Below, piece after piece: positions 13,086 through 25,121 of a stretch of DNA of 64,000 bases. A program made the translations under genes and the position numbers. Origin of the DNA: Chelonoidis abingdonii (lineage: Eukaryota > Chordata > Testudines > Testudinidae); contig NC_133778.1 of NCBI RefSeq assembly GCF_003597395.2, forward strand, positions 25,581,710 to 25,645,709, given 5' to 3'. A model generated the notes under the pieces. The model was not told where the DNA came from and ran no database searches. It saw only the letters and a list, made by a program, of their open reading frames with translations. Within the stretch, counting starts at the first letter, position 1. Each line of letters opens with the position of its first letter.

Positions 13086-13781
13086 TATTCCTGGGAAACT
13101 GACATTCTTGCTAAACTGTGTGAGTATCTATATTTTTACTTAACTATATGTGGAAATTTTAAAATCTGAAAGTTGCAGTAGTACACAGCAATTATAAAAT
13201 ATGTACTGCATGCATAATGGAGCTTAGATGTCAAGCTGATATGTGCTTTATGAATGCAGTTGGACTATGTGGACCTTTTGAAACCCATAGTTATGTTCTC
13301 CTCCTTTAATTCGGATGATTTAGAAATGTAAAGCAGATTTTCTGCCTCCATTAAAAAAAAAATGTCTTGCCCTTTTCCTAGCGAAGACTGTCCTGAAAGA
13401 TTAAACTGATCACTCGCACAGAAAACTTGTCATTATAGAGATCCCATACTGGGGTCCAGAAAAGATACATTTAGAGTGTCATTCATTGACTTTTGGGAAG
13501 ACACCAGATCAGTTTACAGCTGTAGGGTGCAGTGCATTGCAAAGTACTGTTGATGGCATAGATCCACTGCAAGTTCTTTAATATCTAACTGCTTGAAACT
13601 GATTCTGCTCCTTTGCAGTGAAACCAGTGTGAGTTCTGGCCACAAGGGGAGATATCTCAATAACTCTACAGGAAACAAAGCCTAGAAGACTAAGCAAGAG
13701 ATTAATCCCAGCTCTAAAACTGACTTCCTTCATGGCTTTTTCAGTTCATATGGGGCCAATACTTTCATACTTCGGGAACCA

Positions 13782-13850
13782 AAGGTCCACTGACTTTGAT
13801 GGGGTCTGTTAGTGTTCAGCACTTCTGAAAATCATGCCATGCTCATTTGT
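13782..13850. repeat. Old amniote interspersed repeat fragment
   Basis: Wording tccactgactttgatggggtc..gtgttcagcacttctgaaaatc is the familiar 'tcagcacctctgaaaatcagg' relic also present at 33540-33590 and 57640-57790. Confidence 0.4.
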
Positions 13851-13939
13851 CTTTTACAGTAAATGTGAATATAGGTGCCTACATTTATATACTCAAGTTC
13901 AAAAATTTTGAACTTAATTGCATTCACTGATTTTTGGTT

Positions 13940-14045
13940 TTGTTTTCTCTCCAATTTGTGAAATGGTAACAATATTTACCTACTACACAGGGAGTTGCTA
14001 GTAAATAAGTAGTTCCTATTTGCAAAGTACTACCTAAATCCTAAA
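13940..14045 (+). repeat. MIR-type SINE, 3' half
   Basis: The run tttgtgaaatggtaacaat, then tttacctactacacaggg, then gttgctag, then ttgcaaagtacta matches the core-to-tail order of MIR (tRNA-derived, L2-mobilised SINE): 'tgtaaaatggg.ataat..tacctacctcacagggttgttg...gtaaagcgct'. Heavily diverged. Confidence 0.55.
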
Positions 14046-14404
14046 ACTGAGCATGCAAAAACATTAGTTAGTGGCTAGGACTTAGCTGCCTCAGGACCTT
14101 GACTTATTTAGATAATTGCCCTTGCAAAACATTCTGAAAGGTGATAACTGCGTGCAGGCTCTAGTACAAGCAATGTGTCTTCTGGAGCAGAATTGGGAAG
14201 ATGATATCAAAAAAGCCCTTCCCTCCCACACATACTATTACACAAATGATTTATCTGTGTTATGGGCACATCCAAAGTATGAGAGGTAGTGTGCAAACAT
14301 AGTAGGACGCAATCCATGCCCAGGAGAGCTCATAGTCTACCAAGAACAACAAGTGAGTCATTTTATTCCTGGGCATCAAGTGTCTGGAGCAAAATATAAT
14401 TATT

Positions 14405-14610
14405 AAACATAGGAGTTTCCCTGTTGTATGAGACCAATGGTCCACCCAGTCCAGTATCTTGCCATTGACAGTGGTCACACCAGCTGCTTCAGAAGAAGAT
14501 TAAGAAACCCCGCAGGTATGGACCATTCTTCCTCCAGAGGAAGTCTCCTGAGTACACCCAATAGCTGGAGGTAGGTTTATACCTTGAAACATGAAAGTTT
14601 CTATACATTT
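14405..14610. repeat. Probable CR1 3' UTR fragment
   Basis: The phrases gaccaatggtcca, cagtccagtatctt, gacagtgg and gctgcttcagaag follow the order seen in common turtle CR1 3' regions ('gaccaatggtccatctagcccagtatcc'). Too short and diverged to give a sub-family or a firm orientation. Confidence 0.5.
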
Positions 14611-14879
14611 GAAAATTCTTATTGTCATATGTACTGTTACAACTCTACCTTTTCTTATTTTTCATCAATCTGGAGGCTATCTATGTTGCAGTCAAGGCTG
14701 GTCTTGTGTAAGTTACTTCCTTTTCTCTGCCTCTGTTCTGCCTCTTACCCATTTGTCTTGTCTATGTAGACTCTGTGTACAATGCATGTTTGTCAGTAAA
14801 ACTATGAAGGCTAGAGGTCGTACTGGTATAACTATATCGGCTTAAAAATCCAGAACTGGAATATTTGTTACAGCAACTG

Positions 14880-14998
14880 TGCAGACTAGACACAATTGCT
14901 TTAGGGCCGGGACTGTCTCTTACAATATGTCTGTACAATACTTAGCACAACGACACCCTGATTTTAGGTGGGGCTATGTAATAAAATAAAACTACTTT
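14880..14998 (+). repeat. L2/MIR-type LINE 3' tail
   Basis: The order gggccgggactgtctctta, tgtctgtacaatacttagcacaa, ggtggggctatgtaataaaataaaa matches the tail of L2-like elements ('agggcagggactgtctc...cctagcacaatgg...ataataa'). Confidence 0.5.
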
Positions 14999-15445
14999 AA
15001 GATTACACATTCAATAAGAAATAATATAGGATTTCATCACTCTTTTGTTTTCACTCTTTGCTCAGCTTGCAGGCCAACAATGGCAATGTTCTACATAATT
15101 TACTATTTGTTGCTAAGACTTGTGTCCAGTAACATTGCTGGTGTAGCTCAATGTTGGAACAATACATTTTCTACCAGGTCCAGATCCCTAAAAGCAGCTA
15201 TTTCAGAAAGACCAAGTCACTTTGCTCATTTAGAAAATGGGCTAATCAGCAAAATAGGTAGCTCAGCAATGGTGTAATTAATGTATCCTTCAGGGTAGTC
15301 GTCTTCTTTTTTCTCTTCTGTCCATTCATCTCCAGTGTGTCTCCAATTCATCATACATCAAAGTATAGCCCTGCAATATGGCAAGACAGCCTGCTGCTTT
15401 AGTTCAAAAACTTATTACTGTAATTCTCTAGCTTTAATTTTCAAT

Positions 15446-15475
15446 TTATTATTTATTTATTTATTTATTTATTTT
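15446..15475. repeat. (TTTA)n microsatellite, about 7 units
   Basis: Uninterrupted TTTA units, preceded by a T-rich imperfect lead-in. Likely length-polymorphic. Confidence 0.9.
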
Positions 15476-17040
15476 TAACAATAGCAATTCAGCATGTGAA
15501 AACCTCTCAGCTTATCAGATCTTACAGGGCCAGATTCTGCCTCACTTACTCATGTTGAATAGCACTTTATTCCATGAGTTGTCATATTGGAACCCATGAG
15601 AAACTCACAGAATAACTTTAACAATTAACATGAGTCAGGATGGCAGCATCTAAGCTGCAGTGATTTACATCTTTCTAAATCAAGCTATCCTTCAAATGTG
15701 AGAAGGAAGGTACTATACTCTAAATTGTTGCAGGGAAAAGACTGCCACTCTAGTTTAATAGATCTGCAAATCATGATAATGTTTCTGTTGAACTTGGAAT
15801 AACATTGGCTGCTCTTTGAAGTAACTTCGGGATAAATTTGTAAAGGCAGGCTTTACTTTCTGTTCTTGCAGACCATAACAATGATCCTAGAAGAAGTGAA
15901 CTGCCAATCAGAGAATAGAGAAAAGACCAGGGCACTTTTTTCTTTAGTGTACACATCTTTTCAGAGTTAAATCAGCTAACAATTCTACTTTACTATTTAA
16001 TCTTCGCTGGCAAACTTTATATCTCAGGTAGTATTAAGCAGTATTCTGCATTCTATGCTTCTTATTTAAGAAGGCAAAACACTGGATGATACAGTGATTA
16101 ATGGTATGAAAGATTAGTTCAAGATAAGGATAATTGGGATTGATTGTGCAACTAAGGATATATTTTTTAACACTTACTTTGAAAATTGGAAAACTTTCAC
16201 TATTACTTAACTTGCTTTACATTAACATATGGCCATGATTTTTTTCTGGTATTTCCCACTGAAAATATTCTGAGTTAACTGCAAGGGAAGGTTTGCTTAT
16301 TTCTTTAGGTAACTAGCAAATAGTCTGTTCACTTAGCTGTGTTAGGAAGAATAGATTAGACTTTAATTGTCTTGGTGTCAAGGAACCTATTATTCTAATA
16401 ATGTTATATGGAATGAACAATTTTAAGAGACTTTATATTCTTAATATTATGAAGAAAAATATAATGTATATTAAAAGGAAAAGAAGGCCTGTTAATGTTG
16501 AGGAACAGATGTGGATTTAAAATTATTTTGTCATCTTATGTGGTCCAAGAATATTAGTCCTTCTTTGTGTAGTGCCTAAAGCCACACACACAGAACTTGC
16601 TGCAAAACTCATTGTGGTAAGCCACATATCAAAAATGAGAATTTTGAAACTAAACTGAAGAGAGTTTCATATATCTTGCTCAAAGAAACTTCATTTAGAG
16701 TAAGAGGTACTTAGTACTTCTGAATATCAACACCAAGTTGTCTCAGTATGGACATCCAAAATGCATGGGCACTTTCAGAAATCTTGGATAAATTTGCTAG
16801 GTTGCCCTTCGTTGACTTTATCCCTGCCCCAATCACATATGGGGAGAGACATATGAGAGTTCTCCTTCCAATACTCTCTGACTTTGTTAGCATGTTATAA
16901 TCGAATCTTTACCTGAATAAGTATAGCTCTACAAAGTAGAATAATAAAATGACCAGCACTCTTGTTATATATTCTGGCTAGAGTCAGTACGTGTCCCATG
17001 AAAATTACTAGTCAGCACTTCCAGAATTAACCATTTTATA

Positions 17041-17064
17041 TCTATCTATCTATCTATCCATCCA
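17041..17064. repeat. (TCTA/TCCA)n microsatellite
   Basis: Four to five TCTA units run into TCCATCCA and are followed by the complementary gatagatg. Confidence 0.85.
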
Positions 17065-17879
17065 TTGATAGATGTGAATGAAAGTGAACAGATTCCCACT
17101 CATAATATGATTTCTAATGTTATTCCTAACTCTTGGAAAGATTTTCATCAGTTATCTGTGTCATTTCCTTTATGTCTTTTTCAAAGTGGCTACAGAAGTT
17201 TGTCCATTCTGTATCCATAAAGGCAAGTCGAACTTTACCTACTTATGATGTAGAAAACAAGGGCACTGTTTGAGCCATGGTTCAGAGCTGGATTTATACA
17301 GTAATATACTTCTTTCTGTATCTGAGTGCAATACCTGTATACATAAGAGTAAGCAGCTGCCTTCAATCATGAAGCGTTATCTGGTTACATTGGTTTTCAG
17401 AGCCAGCACATCACCAAAACAACCTTCAAAGACTGCATTTAAAAATAACATTATTGAACACTCATCTTTTGAAGGGATTAGAATGATCTTCCCACTTGAC
17501 AGAAAAAAAAATCAGTGCTACAGCTGCAGTTCCTGTAGGGAATGATAGTTGTTTCTGTAGTTAGGTTATCCGTACCTCTGGGCCTCAACTAATTAATTTC
17601 CTTCCTAATAGTTTACCTGGAGCAGATCAGATCATTAAACTTTGTATGAAATAGCTTAAGCCACAACATTTTGACAGGGAATAATAAGCACCTGCTGTTC
17701 TCAGATTCCTAGCAAAGAAGCATTGCTTATAACACCGCAGATAATGTGCTCTCTGCTTTCTGAGAAATGGTCCTAGGTAATAATGATAGAGGGCCATAGA
17801 CTGCAGTTTGTTTTAAGCATAACTCCCACTGCCTTCAATGGGGAGTTTTAGCTAAAATGAGTAACATGAAAAAGCTCAG

Positions 17880-18115
17880 GTTTGGTGGTTGGAATATGGG
17901 ACAAAGAAGCAGGAACTTCTGAGTGCAAATCCTGGCTTTTACATTTACTCTTTCTATGGTTTGAGGCTAGTTGCTTAGCCTCCATCTGTCACAGTTTCTC
18001 CATCTATAAAACTGGAGATTGTAATATATATCTATATATATATACATGCCATACCTTGCAGGGGTATTGGGATAATTAATTATTGAAGTGTGCACAGCAT
18101 CTTGAAGATGAAGGG
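17880..18115 (+). repeat. MIR-type SINE, nearly full length, with internal TA tract
   Basis: Order of landmarks: ggaacttctgagtgcaaatcctggct, then gaggctagttgcttagcctc, then tgtcacagtttctccatctataaaa, then tacctt..caggggtattggga, then a tail with attgaagtgtgcacagc. This is the MIR order of tRNA-like head, core and L2-like tail. A (TA)n expansion at about 18030-18047 sits at the place where MIR has 'ggataataa'. Confidence 0.7.
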
Positions 18116-20243
18116 CACATGGTGTGTAACTATGGGCGAGATTGTTCTACAGGCCTGCACCCTGTATATGGTGATAGGGTGCCTTCGGAGGTACAGTGTC
18201 TGTGGGAGGCACTATTAATCCAAGATTCACAAAGTGATGGTACCTGCTGCATTCTCCTCAGGGGCATGTAACATCTGCCCCATTTAAGGCCAATGAGGTG
18301 TGCAGGGGGGATGGTGGGGCCATTTTCTCCATGTTCCCCTTTGGGTAGTAAGTACCGCAGGAGCACAAGCAGAGGGCACTCCCACTTTTCTTCCATCTGG
18401 GGCTATTTCATAGTGTGATGGATCTCCTAGCACTCCACTATACATCTCTTTCCTCCTGGCTAAGCAGGGACTATGTTTTCCTCCTTATTGCACTTCCCTT
18501 TCCCCTGGCTAGATAAAGAAAGGTCCTGAGCCAGGAGTTGGCCAGGCCGTGTATAGGAGTGGGAACTGCATAGCGGGAGGGACCTGAAGAGAACCCCCAG
18601 GAACTGTGGAACAGGTTGTGACAACCAGACATCACAGCCAGTTGCACATCTGTGTGGGTTTATAGGGGAGCAGCAGCGCCAGGCTAGGGAGCCAGTGCAG
18701 AGAGGCCCCATCAGAGACTGGGCTTGGAATCCTTATTTACTTGGACCAGAGAGGGCACTCCAGGCACTAGGCCTGAAGAGCCCTGACTCTTTACTGGACT
18801 GCCCCACGGAGCCAAATAAGAACCACTGTTTCTTACTTCGAACTGTAACTGTTTAAGCATCTGCAATCTTTCCCCTTCCCTACCTAGTAAAATCTTTTCC
18901 TTGGCCTTGTGTCCGAGAGGATATTGGGACCCATCACGACTAGTGCCTGTAAGTTCTAGCTGCTGAGGCACTTACAGTTAGGGTAGCCACTCACAGATTA
19001 CCAGAATACCAGACATTCTGGTACTTCTGGGAACAGCATGGGTCTGTCCCCCCTGGTGTTCCCCTCCCTCCCCCATGTGACCTCACGAGCGTGGTGCATG
19101 CAAAGTCACACAACACAGGAGGAGGGTCATTTCAAACGTAGGCTGTCCCACCACTGCTGGCGTGACCTCAGGATCATGGTGTGGGCAAGGTCATGCTGGC
19201 GGGGGAAGAGTGCCACCCTTTTCATTATGGCATCCCCCATGTGACACTAGGCAAAACCACATTCGGATCTGTCTGTGTATTGAACAGGGAACTAACATTA
19301 GAAAAGCAGAACTGTCTCGTTTATAACTGGATACATGGCCTGCTTACTTGTAGACTGGTTGCCTCTGAGAGGTGCTACACTAGGCACACTACTGCCACAG
19401 CTTGGGGTAAAGAGTAATCCCAGTAATAACAATATTAACCTATTGCTTTTGTGGATCACTATTGTACAGTTTAATAAAAGGCACAATTATGTGTTCAAAA
19501 ATACTACTCCTTAAGGGAGGATGGATGCAACAATAGAAATGGATGGAAAAAGATTTATTTTTCCTATAAAAAACTGCAACAAAACTATTTTTATTGTTAT
19601 TGATAGTAAATAAAGTCTTTGAAATTTTTAAGGTTTTCTTTCAAAAACAAAATCTGACTTTCTAAAAAACAAAATTTGGGGCAGGAGATGACAAGATCCA
19701 TTTTCTATTTACATAAAACTTTTCGGTGTAAAATGCATAGGACCAGTCAAACAAGGGTTCCATTTCTATTATACATTTCCTCCTTCCAGTCCCGCAAACG
19801 CACTAAAATTGTTAACAAGTCACATTACAGCTTTTAAAGATAACTCAAGGGCAGCAAAACAGGGAGGACCTCAAAGGAGGTAATTCACATGGGGGAGGTC
19901 ATTCATCTTAATAGTGCTTAATTAAGGAAACCAGGACAAGCTAAGCTTATTCTACTTTACTAGGTCTTTTTTTGATCTGGTTCACTAAGGGAGGGTAATT
20001 AAATTTTAAAGGATCAGAAGTTTGGTGAGATAAGCACACTCTTAGGTATGTAATAGAATTAAAAACTCAGATGAAGGGAAACTTACTCTTAAATTTATTC
20101 AAATCATCTTTAGAAAATCATCTGGGAAATGCCTGTTTTTCTGTAACATATTTTTGAAGCCACAGAAATTACCCCCAAAATAGCACTTTAAAAATGATTA
20201 GGAAGTAATGTGTTAGGATGGGCTTGCAAAGGACAGAGATTAA
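18116..20243. other. Unassigned; moderately GC-rich from 18130 to 19250
   Basis: The first 1.1 kb is GC-richer than its surroundings and holds several short overlapping frames on both strands (60-88 codons), none with a domain. The stretch 18780-18900 (caaataagaaccactg..., tagtaaaatctttt) resembles the R region of an LTR, but I could not find termini. From 19250 on it is plain AT-rich sequence. Confidence 0.35.
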
Positions 20244-20255
20244 ACAAGGATCAAT

Positions 20256-20909
20256 TATCAGAGGGGTAGCCGTGTTAGTCTGGATCTGTAAAAGCAGCAG
20301 AGAATCCTGTGGCACTGTTACGTGCCTAAGTGCTCTGCAGGGACGAGACACACACACACACACAGAGTGAGTGATATGGCTTTTAATGAAGGTAAAGAAA
20401 ACACACCCGCAACGGGGACTCTGCACGTTGCTAACTCAAAGCGGGGAGCGAGTCCAAAGCAGCACAACAAATTCTGATAAATATAACTTTATGCTAATAG
20501 CATGTAAAGCAGCTCATACATAGGCATGTGGGAGCTTTCCCACAACTGGGCTATCTCTTATGGCAAAGGGCCAGGCTTTTCCAAACACGCCGGGCTTCCC
20601 AGGCTAAGCGGTTCTAACCGGCTACAAACAGCATATGCTAGTACACAGCAACCTTTAGTAACCTGTCCTTGAGAAGGCGAACAGCCTTAGCTAAACCACC
20701 GTGACAAAATCTTCTGCAGTCCCTTACAGGCACCTTATAGACTAACACACGTTTTGGAGTGTGAGGTTTCATGGGTGAATACCCACTTCATCAGATGCAG
20801 GTGGCTATTCTGACGTCTGCGTCTGACGAAGTGGGTATTCACCCATGAAAGCTCACGCTCCAAAACGTCTGTTAGTCTATAAGGTGCCACAGGATTCTCT
20901 GCTGCTTTT
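20256..20909 (+). mobile_element. Fold-back Penelope-type 3' end copy (hairpin), split by an LTR
   Basis: The head tatcagaggggtagccgtg starts at 20256. The left arm runs from gtaaaagcagcag (20288) to gatgcag (20800) with the LTR at 20316-20728 inside. A 16-bp spacer (20801-20816) follows, then the arm repeats in inverted orientation at 20817-20909. The head is present only on the left. The whole structure is flanked by acaaggatcaat (20244-20255) and acaaagatcaat (20910-20921), a 12-bp target duplication with one mismatch. I recall this head and body as sequence that borders Penelope reverse-transcriptase frames in turtle genomes; a SINE origin is the alternative. Confidence 0.75.
20316..20728. 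mobile_element. Solo LTR, 413 bp, inside the fold-back element
   Basis: It starts tgttacg and ends cttaca, with TG...CA termini, and is flanked by a perfect 5-bp target duplication ggcac at 20311-20315 and 20729-20733. Removing it together with one ggcac restores a continuous left arm, so the boundaries are firm. It carries an (AC)n tract near 20348-20362 that could be length-variable. No coding interior. Orientation is unknown. Confidence 0.85.
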
Positions 20910-20921
20910 ACAAAGATCAAT

Positions 20922-23900
20922 GTGTGCCCCCGTCTGATAACAGTAATTGTGTTGCATGGAATAGTGCAAAGGGTTCCAGAATGAGAGCAAAGAGAAACCC
21001 TGTCTTGTGCCCTTTTATTAAACTAACCCATTTAGGGCTTAAATCAGCAAAATCTATTCTATGGATATGGAGGCACATGTGATTTCATCCAAGGTAAATC
21101 CTTTACTGAAGATAATCCAGGAGTGACACAGATAATCAGCACTGGTTCTCAGTTAACCCCCTAAGAGCTTGCCAATACAACTTATACCAGTGTAAATGTG
21201 TATATAAATATAAACATTTATTCCACAATGGTGTAAAACACAGAGATCAGAATTAAACCCAAAATCGCAAGGCCAAATTCACTGGTCACATAGGTGGTGG
21301 CATAAGTTACACGCAGTGTGTAGTTTGGGTCAGAAGACTGGCAGAAAAATTAATTAAACTGTACTGCTATGGCTGTGTGACCTGTGACTCTACCGGTCTG
21401 AATCAGCACAGAATTTGGCTGTATGCGTGTAATGTAAGTGTAGCAGCCAACTGCAGAATGTAAAAGTGAAGGCTACTCCCTGCCAGTTGTTTTGCCTTGT
21501 ACCTATCATCTTCCATTCCAAACAAAAATTAAGTGTTTCCCTTTACTGTCTCCTCTATTCACGATCTCACCTTAAAAAATAATTTTAAAAATCACCATCA
21601 CAGTTTTCTGGTGGTATTAATCATGTCTTCTCTACCAAAATTATAGGAAATTAATTCCTTTGGGTGGTTTCTAAGTTGCACATATTTTGAGCTTGGGCTT
21701 ATTTATTAGCCTGAGTCACATATCGTTCACTGCTGTGTTCAGCATTTTCAAAACAGTTTGTTTTGCTTCTTTTCAGATTGATCAGGTGGTGTGTCAAGCT
21801 GAGCCTGGATACTTTTGAGAGACATGAATTGTTCCTTTGCTAGAGGTAAAAAGTAACCCTGACAATGATCCATTGATTTTTGCTAAATATGCTAACTAGC
21901 TGATCATCAAATTGGCTCCAGTCCTGATTGCCTCTTTTAAAAGTTCTTATCCTTTATCCTTTTGTACAATATTTCTGATGACATTTTATCGTGTCCCATT
22001 TTCAGTTAACTGAAATATATGTATTATGGCCCAAATTCTGCTGCCCATATTCATGTTTAGAACAGTACCTTGCACCACATATATCTGCCCCCTCTATGGA
22101 ACAGCCCTGTTGGTGGCCATTGTAAATTAGAGCAGCCTTCACACAGCTCTAATGTATGCCCAAAGGTCCAGGGGTCTCATTGAGGACATTCACTGGGTTG
22201 TTCCTGAGGTTAGAGGCAGTTTTAATGAAGATCTTTTCTGGTGGTCACTAGCTGGTAGATGGCTCTTTGGGTTGCTCTAAATTACGAGTAGCCCTGGGGT
22301 TGCTCTCAATTATGCTGGTAATTGAACTGGCCCCTGGACAGGCCAAGGACTGGGGAACTGCAAATGGCTCTCTTTGGAGTTCCCCCAATGAGGCATCCAG
22401 CCCATACTGGTCATAGTTGAAGATTCAATCCTTCCAGTCATTGTCCAGCTACTTCCCACTCTACTCATTGCTACCTCATGCCCACTCCCACTCAGCCCTT
22501 TCCCACTTTACCTACTTCTTCTTTCACTTGCACAGCCTATCTTAAGGGGCAGAAAAAACTCCATCTGTATTCCACCAGAATTCTAGTAGCAGGAGCCTCC
22601 CCAGTTTTTGACAGAGTGCAGCACGTGCTCTCTTTGGCCCTGCTCAAAGGAGTCATGGTGAGTCAGCCACAGTCCTCCTCTTGCCCTTTTGGAGTCTTGC
22701 ATCAGACTTCTGCAGTTGCATTCATTAAGCTGATTGTGCCCACTTAATGGGCCCTTTGTCCTAGATAAGACAGGCAGACAGCAACCCATTTACTCAATAC
22801 AGAAGAGGAGTAGGATGGTAGAGCTCATTGAAAATAAGGGGAAAATACACCTAACCAGGTATTTCCAGTGGCTACCAGCTGTTGCCCCAGTGGATGGGAA
22901 AAGCAGCTTTGGAAGATATATTTTTTCTTTTGTTGTTTTTGTCTGAATGGTGTATTTAGAGCAAACGGTGGTTCAGTCCAAATGTTTTCTCTGTGTACAC
23001 ACTATTTCCTCCCTCACTGGAACTAGAAATCCATGGGATTACACTGAGATACACAGCTGGATAATATAGATCTTACTGCACTCAAGAGAGTGTAATTCCA
23101 GTTCTGTTTAACTCATTCTGTGACCCATTCTTTCCCATGCCTAAGCCATAAAACCATTTCATTGTTTTAATATTAGTTTCTCAACGTGCCCCTGCCACAC
23201 ACAAACCTCCTGCTTTCCCACTGGTTTTGTAGGTGGACAGGATGTACAAGAAGTCTATACAACCTTTCGTATTAAAGCTCAGTTTCTGGGTCTTGAAAAT
23301 ATTAAACTCCTATCATAAATCTGGATGTACCAATGTATAAAGGAGTGGGTGAGAGCAGAAATTACATATTTGAAAAGCTGAATTCTATACGACACTGGAA
23401 CAAAGAAAACTAAGATTAGGAAAGTACTTCATGGGGGCTAGAGAAGCATTACACGGTCTTTTCTTTGTCAGTGCTGCAGTATACGGTCATCACAGACTTC
23501 TCTCCCTGATGTCTCAGCTGCGAGCATTCAGTTCTCATCTATATGACACAGCCTGAACCTCTGTTAGACTCCCATAGTTGTATCTGTCTGTATCTGGCCC
23601 CCTATCTGGGCTTGGAATGACAAAAGGGGCTGTGATTCAAACAGTTTTCCTAGCTATAATAAGGTCAGCACATGTGTGGTGTTAAGGGACTGGTTCTCCC
23701 TTGGGTAATTTTCCTCTGGATAATGCAGCTCTGGGAGAATACATTCTTAATTAAAATGCAGTGAAAGTGTTTCATACTTATAGCCCTGATTAACTATTTC
23801 CAAGGCAAAACACTAAAACCAGAGATAAGTTGCACAACTCTCTGTGGTAGGGAAAGCCTTCCACACTGTGACATTATACAGGATAAAAAGGGTAGCTGAT

Positions 23901-23924
23901 GCAAAGCTTAGAGAACAAGAGGCT
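20922..23924. other. Unique sequence with scattered old repeat relics
   Basis: A ccagtgtaaatgtg/ggtgtaaaac pair at 21188-21237 resembles the old palindromic repeat seen at 59335. No gene found. The 89-codon plus frame at 22478 has no domain. Confidence 0.4.
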
Positions 23925-24099
23925 GTATTCAGGCCCAAGAGAGCCTATGTATATCAGCTAGTCACATAAAGAACACTGTAGAAGAATGTATAGAATGGCA
24001 AACCCCTCTCATCAATTTCACTGATTTTCAAAAGATATTTGATGCCCCCCCATTGTTGAATAATTCTGCAGCCCTGAAGTTGCTACCATCATCAAGAGT

Positions 24100-24281
24100 A
24101 TGTACAAAGATGTGAAGTGCCCTGTAAAGATTAAAACCCAGACAACAGAACAGTTCAATATGGACACTGGCCTCAAACACAGCTGCATTTTATCTCTGCT
24201 TTTATTTGGCATTGCCATAGACTTAGCAATGAAGTATACAACAAAAACACTGATAAAGCATGGGTGTATGGCAAATGCCTA
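24100..24281 (+). pseudogene. Reverse-transcriptase palm segment, first part
   Basis: Frame starting at 24100 encodes 'YKDVKCPVKIKTQTTEQF' and 'SCILSLLLFGIAIDLAM', which correspond to the LINE motif 'GVRQGCxLSPxLFxxAIDxxM'. The usual G-V-R-Q-G reads 'GLKHS', so the palm loop has decayed. It ends at the target duplication of the hAT-type insertion and resumes at 24818. Confidence 0.7.
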
Positions 24282-24289
24282 CAAGACCT

Positions 24290-24809
24290 CAGGGCTGGTG
24301 CAAGGAAGTTTCGTGCCCTAGGCAAAACCTCCTTGCGCCCCCCCCACCTCCCGCGGCAAATCCGCCCTGAGACGCCCCCCTTGCAGCAGCTCCCCACCTC
24401 CCGCCCTGAGGCACCCCCCCGCCCCAGCTCACCCCTGCTCCGTGCACGAGCACGAGCTCCCTGAGCATGCCGTCGCTGCTTCATTTCTCCCGCCTCCCAG
24501 GCTTGTGGCACCAATCAGCTTAGGCACCGCAAGCCTGGGAGGAAGAAGTGAAGCAGCCATGGCATGTTTGGGGAGGAGGTGGGGAAGGGGTGAGCAGGGG
24601 TGGGGATTGCCCCTGTGTGCTGCCCCCTTACTTGCTGCAGGTGGCCCCCCGCAAGCTCCCCTGCCCCAGCTCCCTCCGCCTAAGTGCCGGCGGTGACCGG
24701 GGCAGACGAAGATCCGGCCGCCGCGGTTGCTGCCAAAGAAAATGGCGACCCCCAAATCCCAGAGCCCTAGGCGACCACCTAGGTTGCCTAAATGGTTGCA
24801 CCGGCCCTG
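24290..24809. mobile_element. Non-autonomous hAT-type transposon, 520 bp, GC-rich
   Basis: Terminal inverted repeats cagggctggtgcaa (24290-24303) and ttgcaccggccctg (24796-24809) match at 13 of 14 positions. Perfect 8-bp target duplications caagacct lie at 24282-24289 and 24810-24817; 8 bp is the hAT hallmark. The interior is very GC- and CpG-rich with C-runs and has internal partial inverted copies (cgcctcccaggcttg / caagcctgggaggaag). It encodes no transposase; the long overlapping frames on both strands (66-127 codons) are composition artefacts. Mobilisation would have needed a hAT transposase supplied elsewhere. Confidence 0.9.
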
Positions 24810-24817
24810 CAAGACCT

Positions 24818-25121
24818 ACATTTTACTGATGAGATTGTGCTATTGAGTGATACCACCTGAAACTTATAAACAACAGGCCAAACAGGTCTCAGAATTAGTT
24901 AGTTATTCTGAAACATCCTTGAAACCCAGATGTCAAATGGCAGCATCACATTAGAAAGCAAAAATATCAAGAGAGTAGAACAGTTCACCTACCTGGGCAG
25001 GACCATAGCGGCCAACAGAGACATCAAGAAGGAAATGACATCTAAGATAGGAAAAGCAGCCACAGCATTTACTAAATGTAATGTTGGAAATCAAAGACAC
25101 GTAACACCAGCACAAGACTGA
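24818..25121 (+). pseudogene. Reverse-transcriptase palm and connection segment, second part
   Basis: Directly after the right target duplication the LINE resumes as 'HFTDEIVLLSD' (catalytic box, F-T-D-E at 24822-24833), and at 24930-25121 encodes 'NGSITLESKNIKRVEQFTYL' and 'KKEMTSKIGKAATAF', the standard post-catalytic block of this LINE type. A stop near 24856 and a frame change separate the two parts. Confidence 0.7.

Larger units (their letters stand above)
14999..17879. other. AT-rich unique sequence with two microsatellites
   Basis: Apart from the TTTA tract at 15446 and the ATCT tract at 17041, no repeat or gene was recognised. A degenerate cattgccttcaatgggg relic lies near 17830. Confidence 0.4.

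Noticed and set aside
24173..24812. Overlapping frames of 66-127 codons on both strands
   Set aside because: They lie within the GC-rich hAT-type element, overlap each other antisense, and show low-complexity Arg/Gly/Pro composition with no domain.
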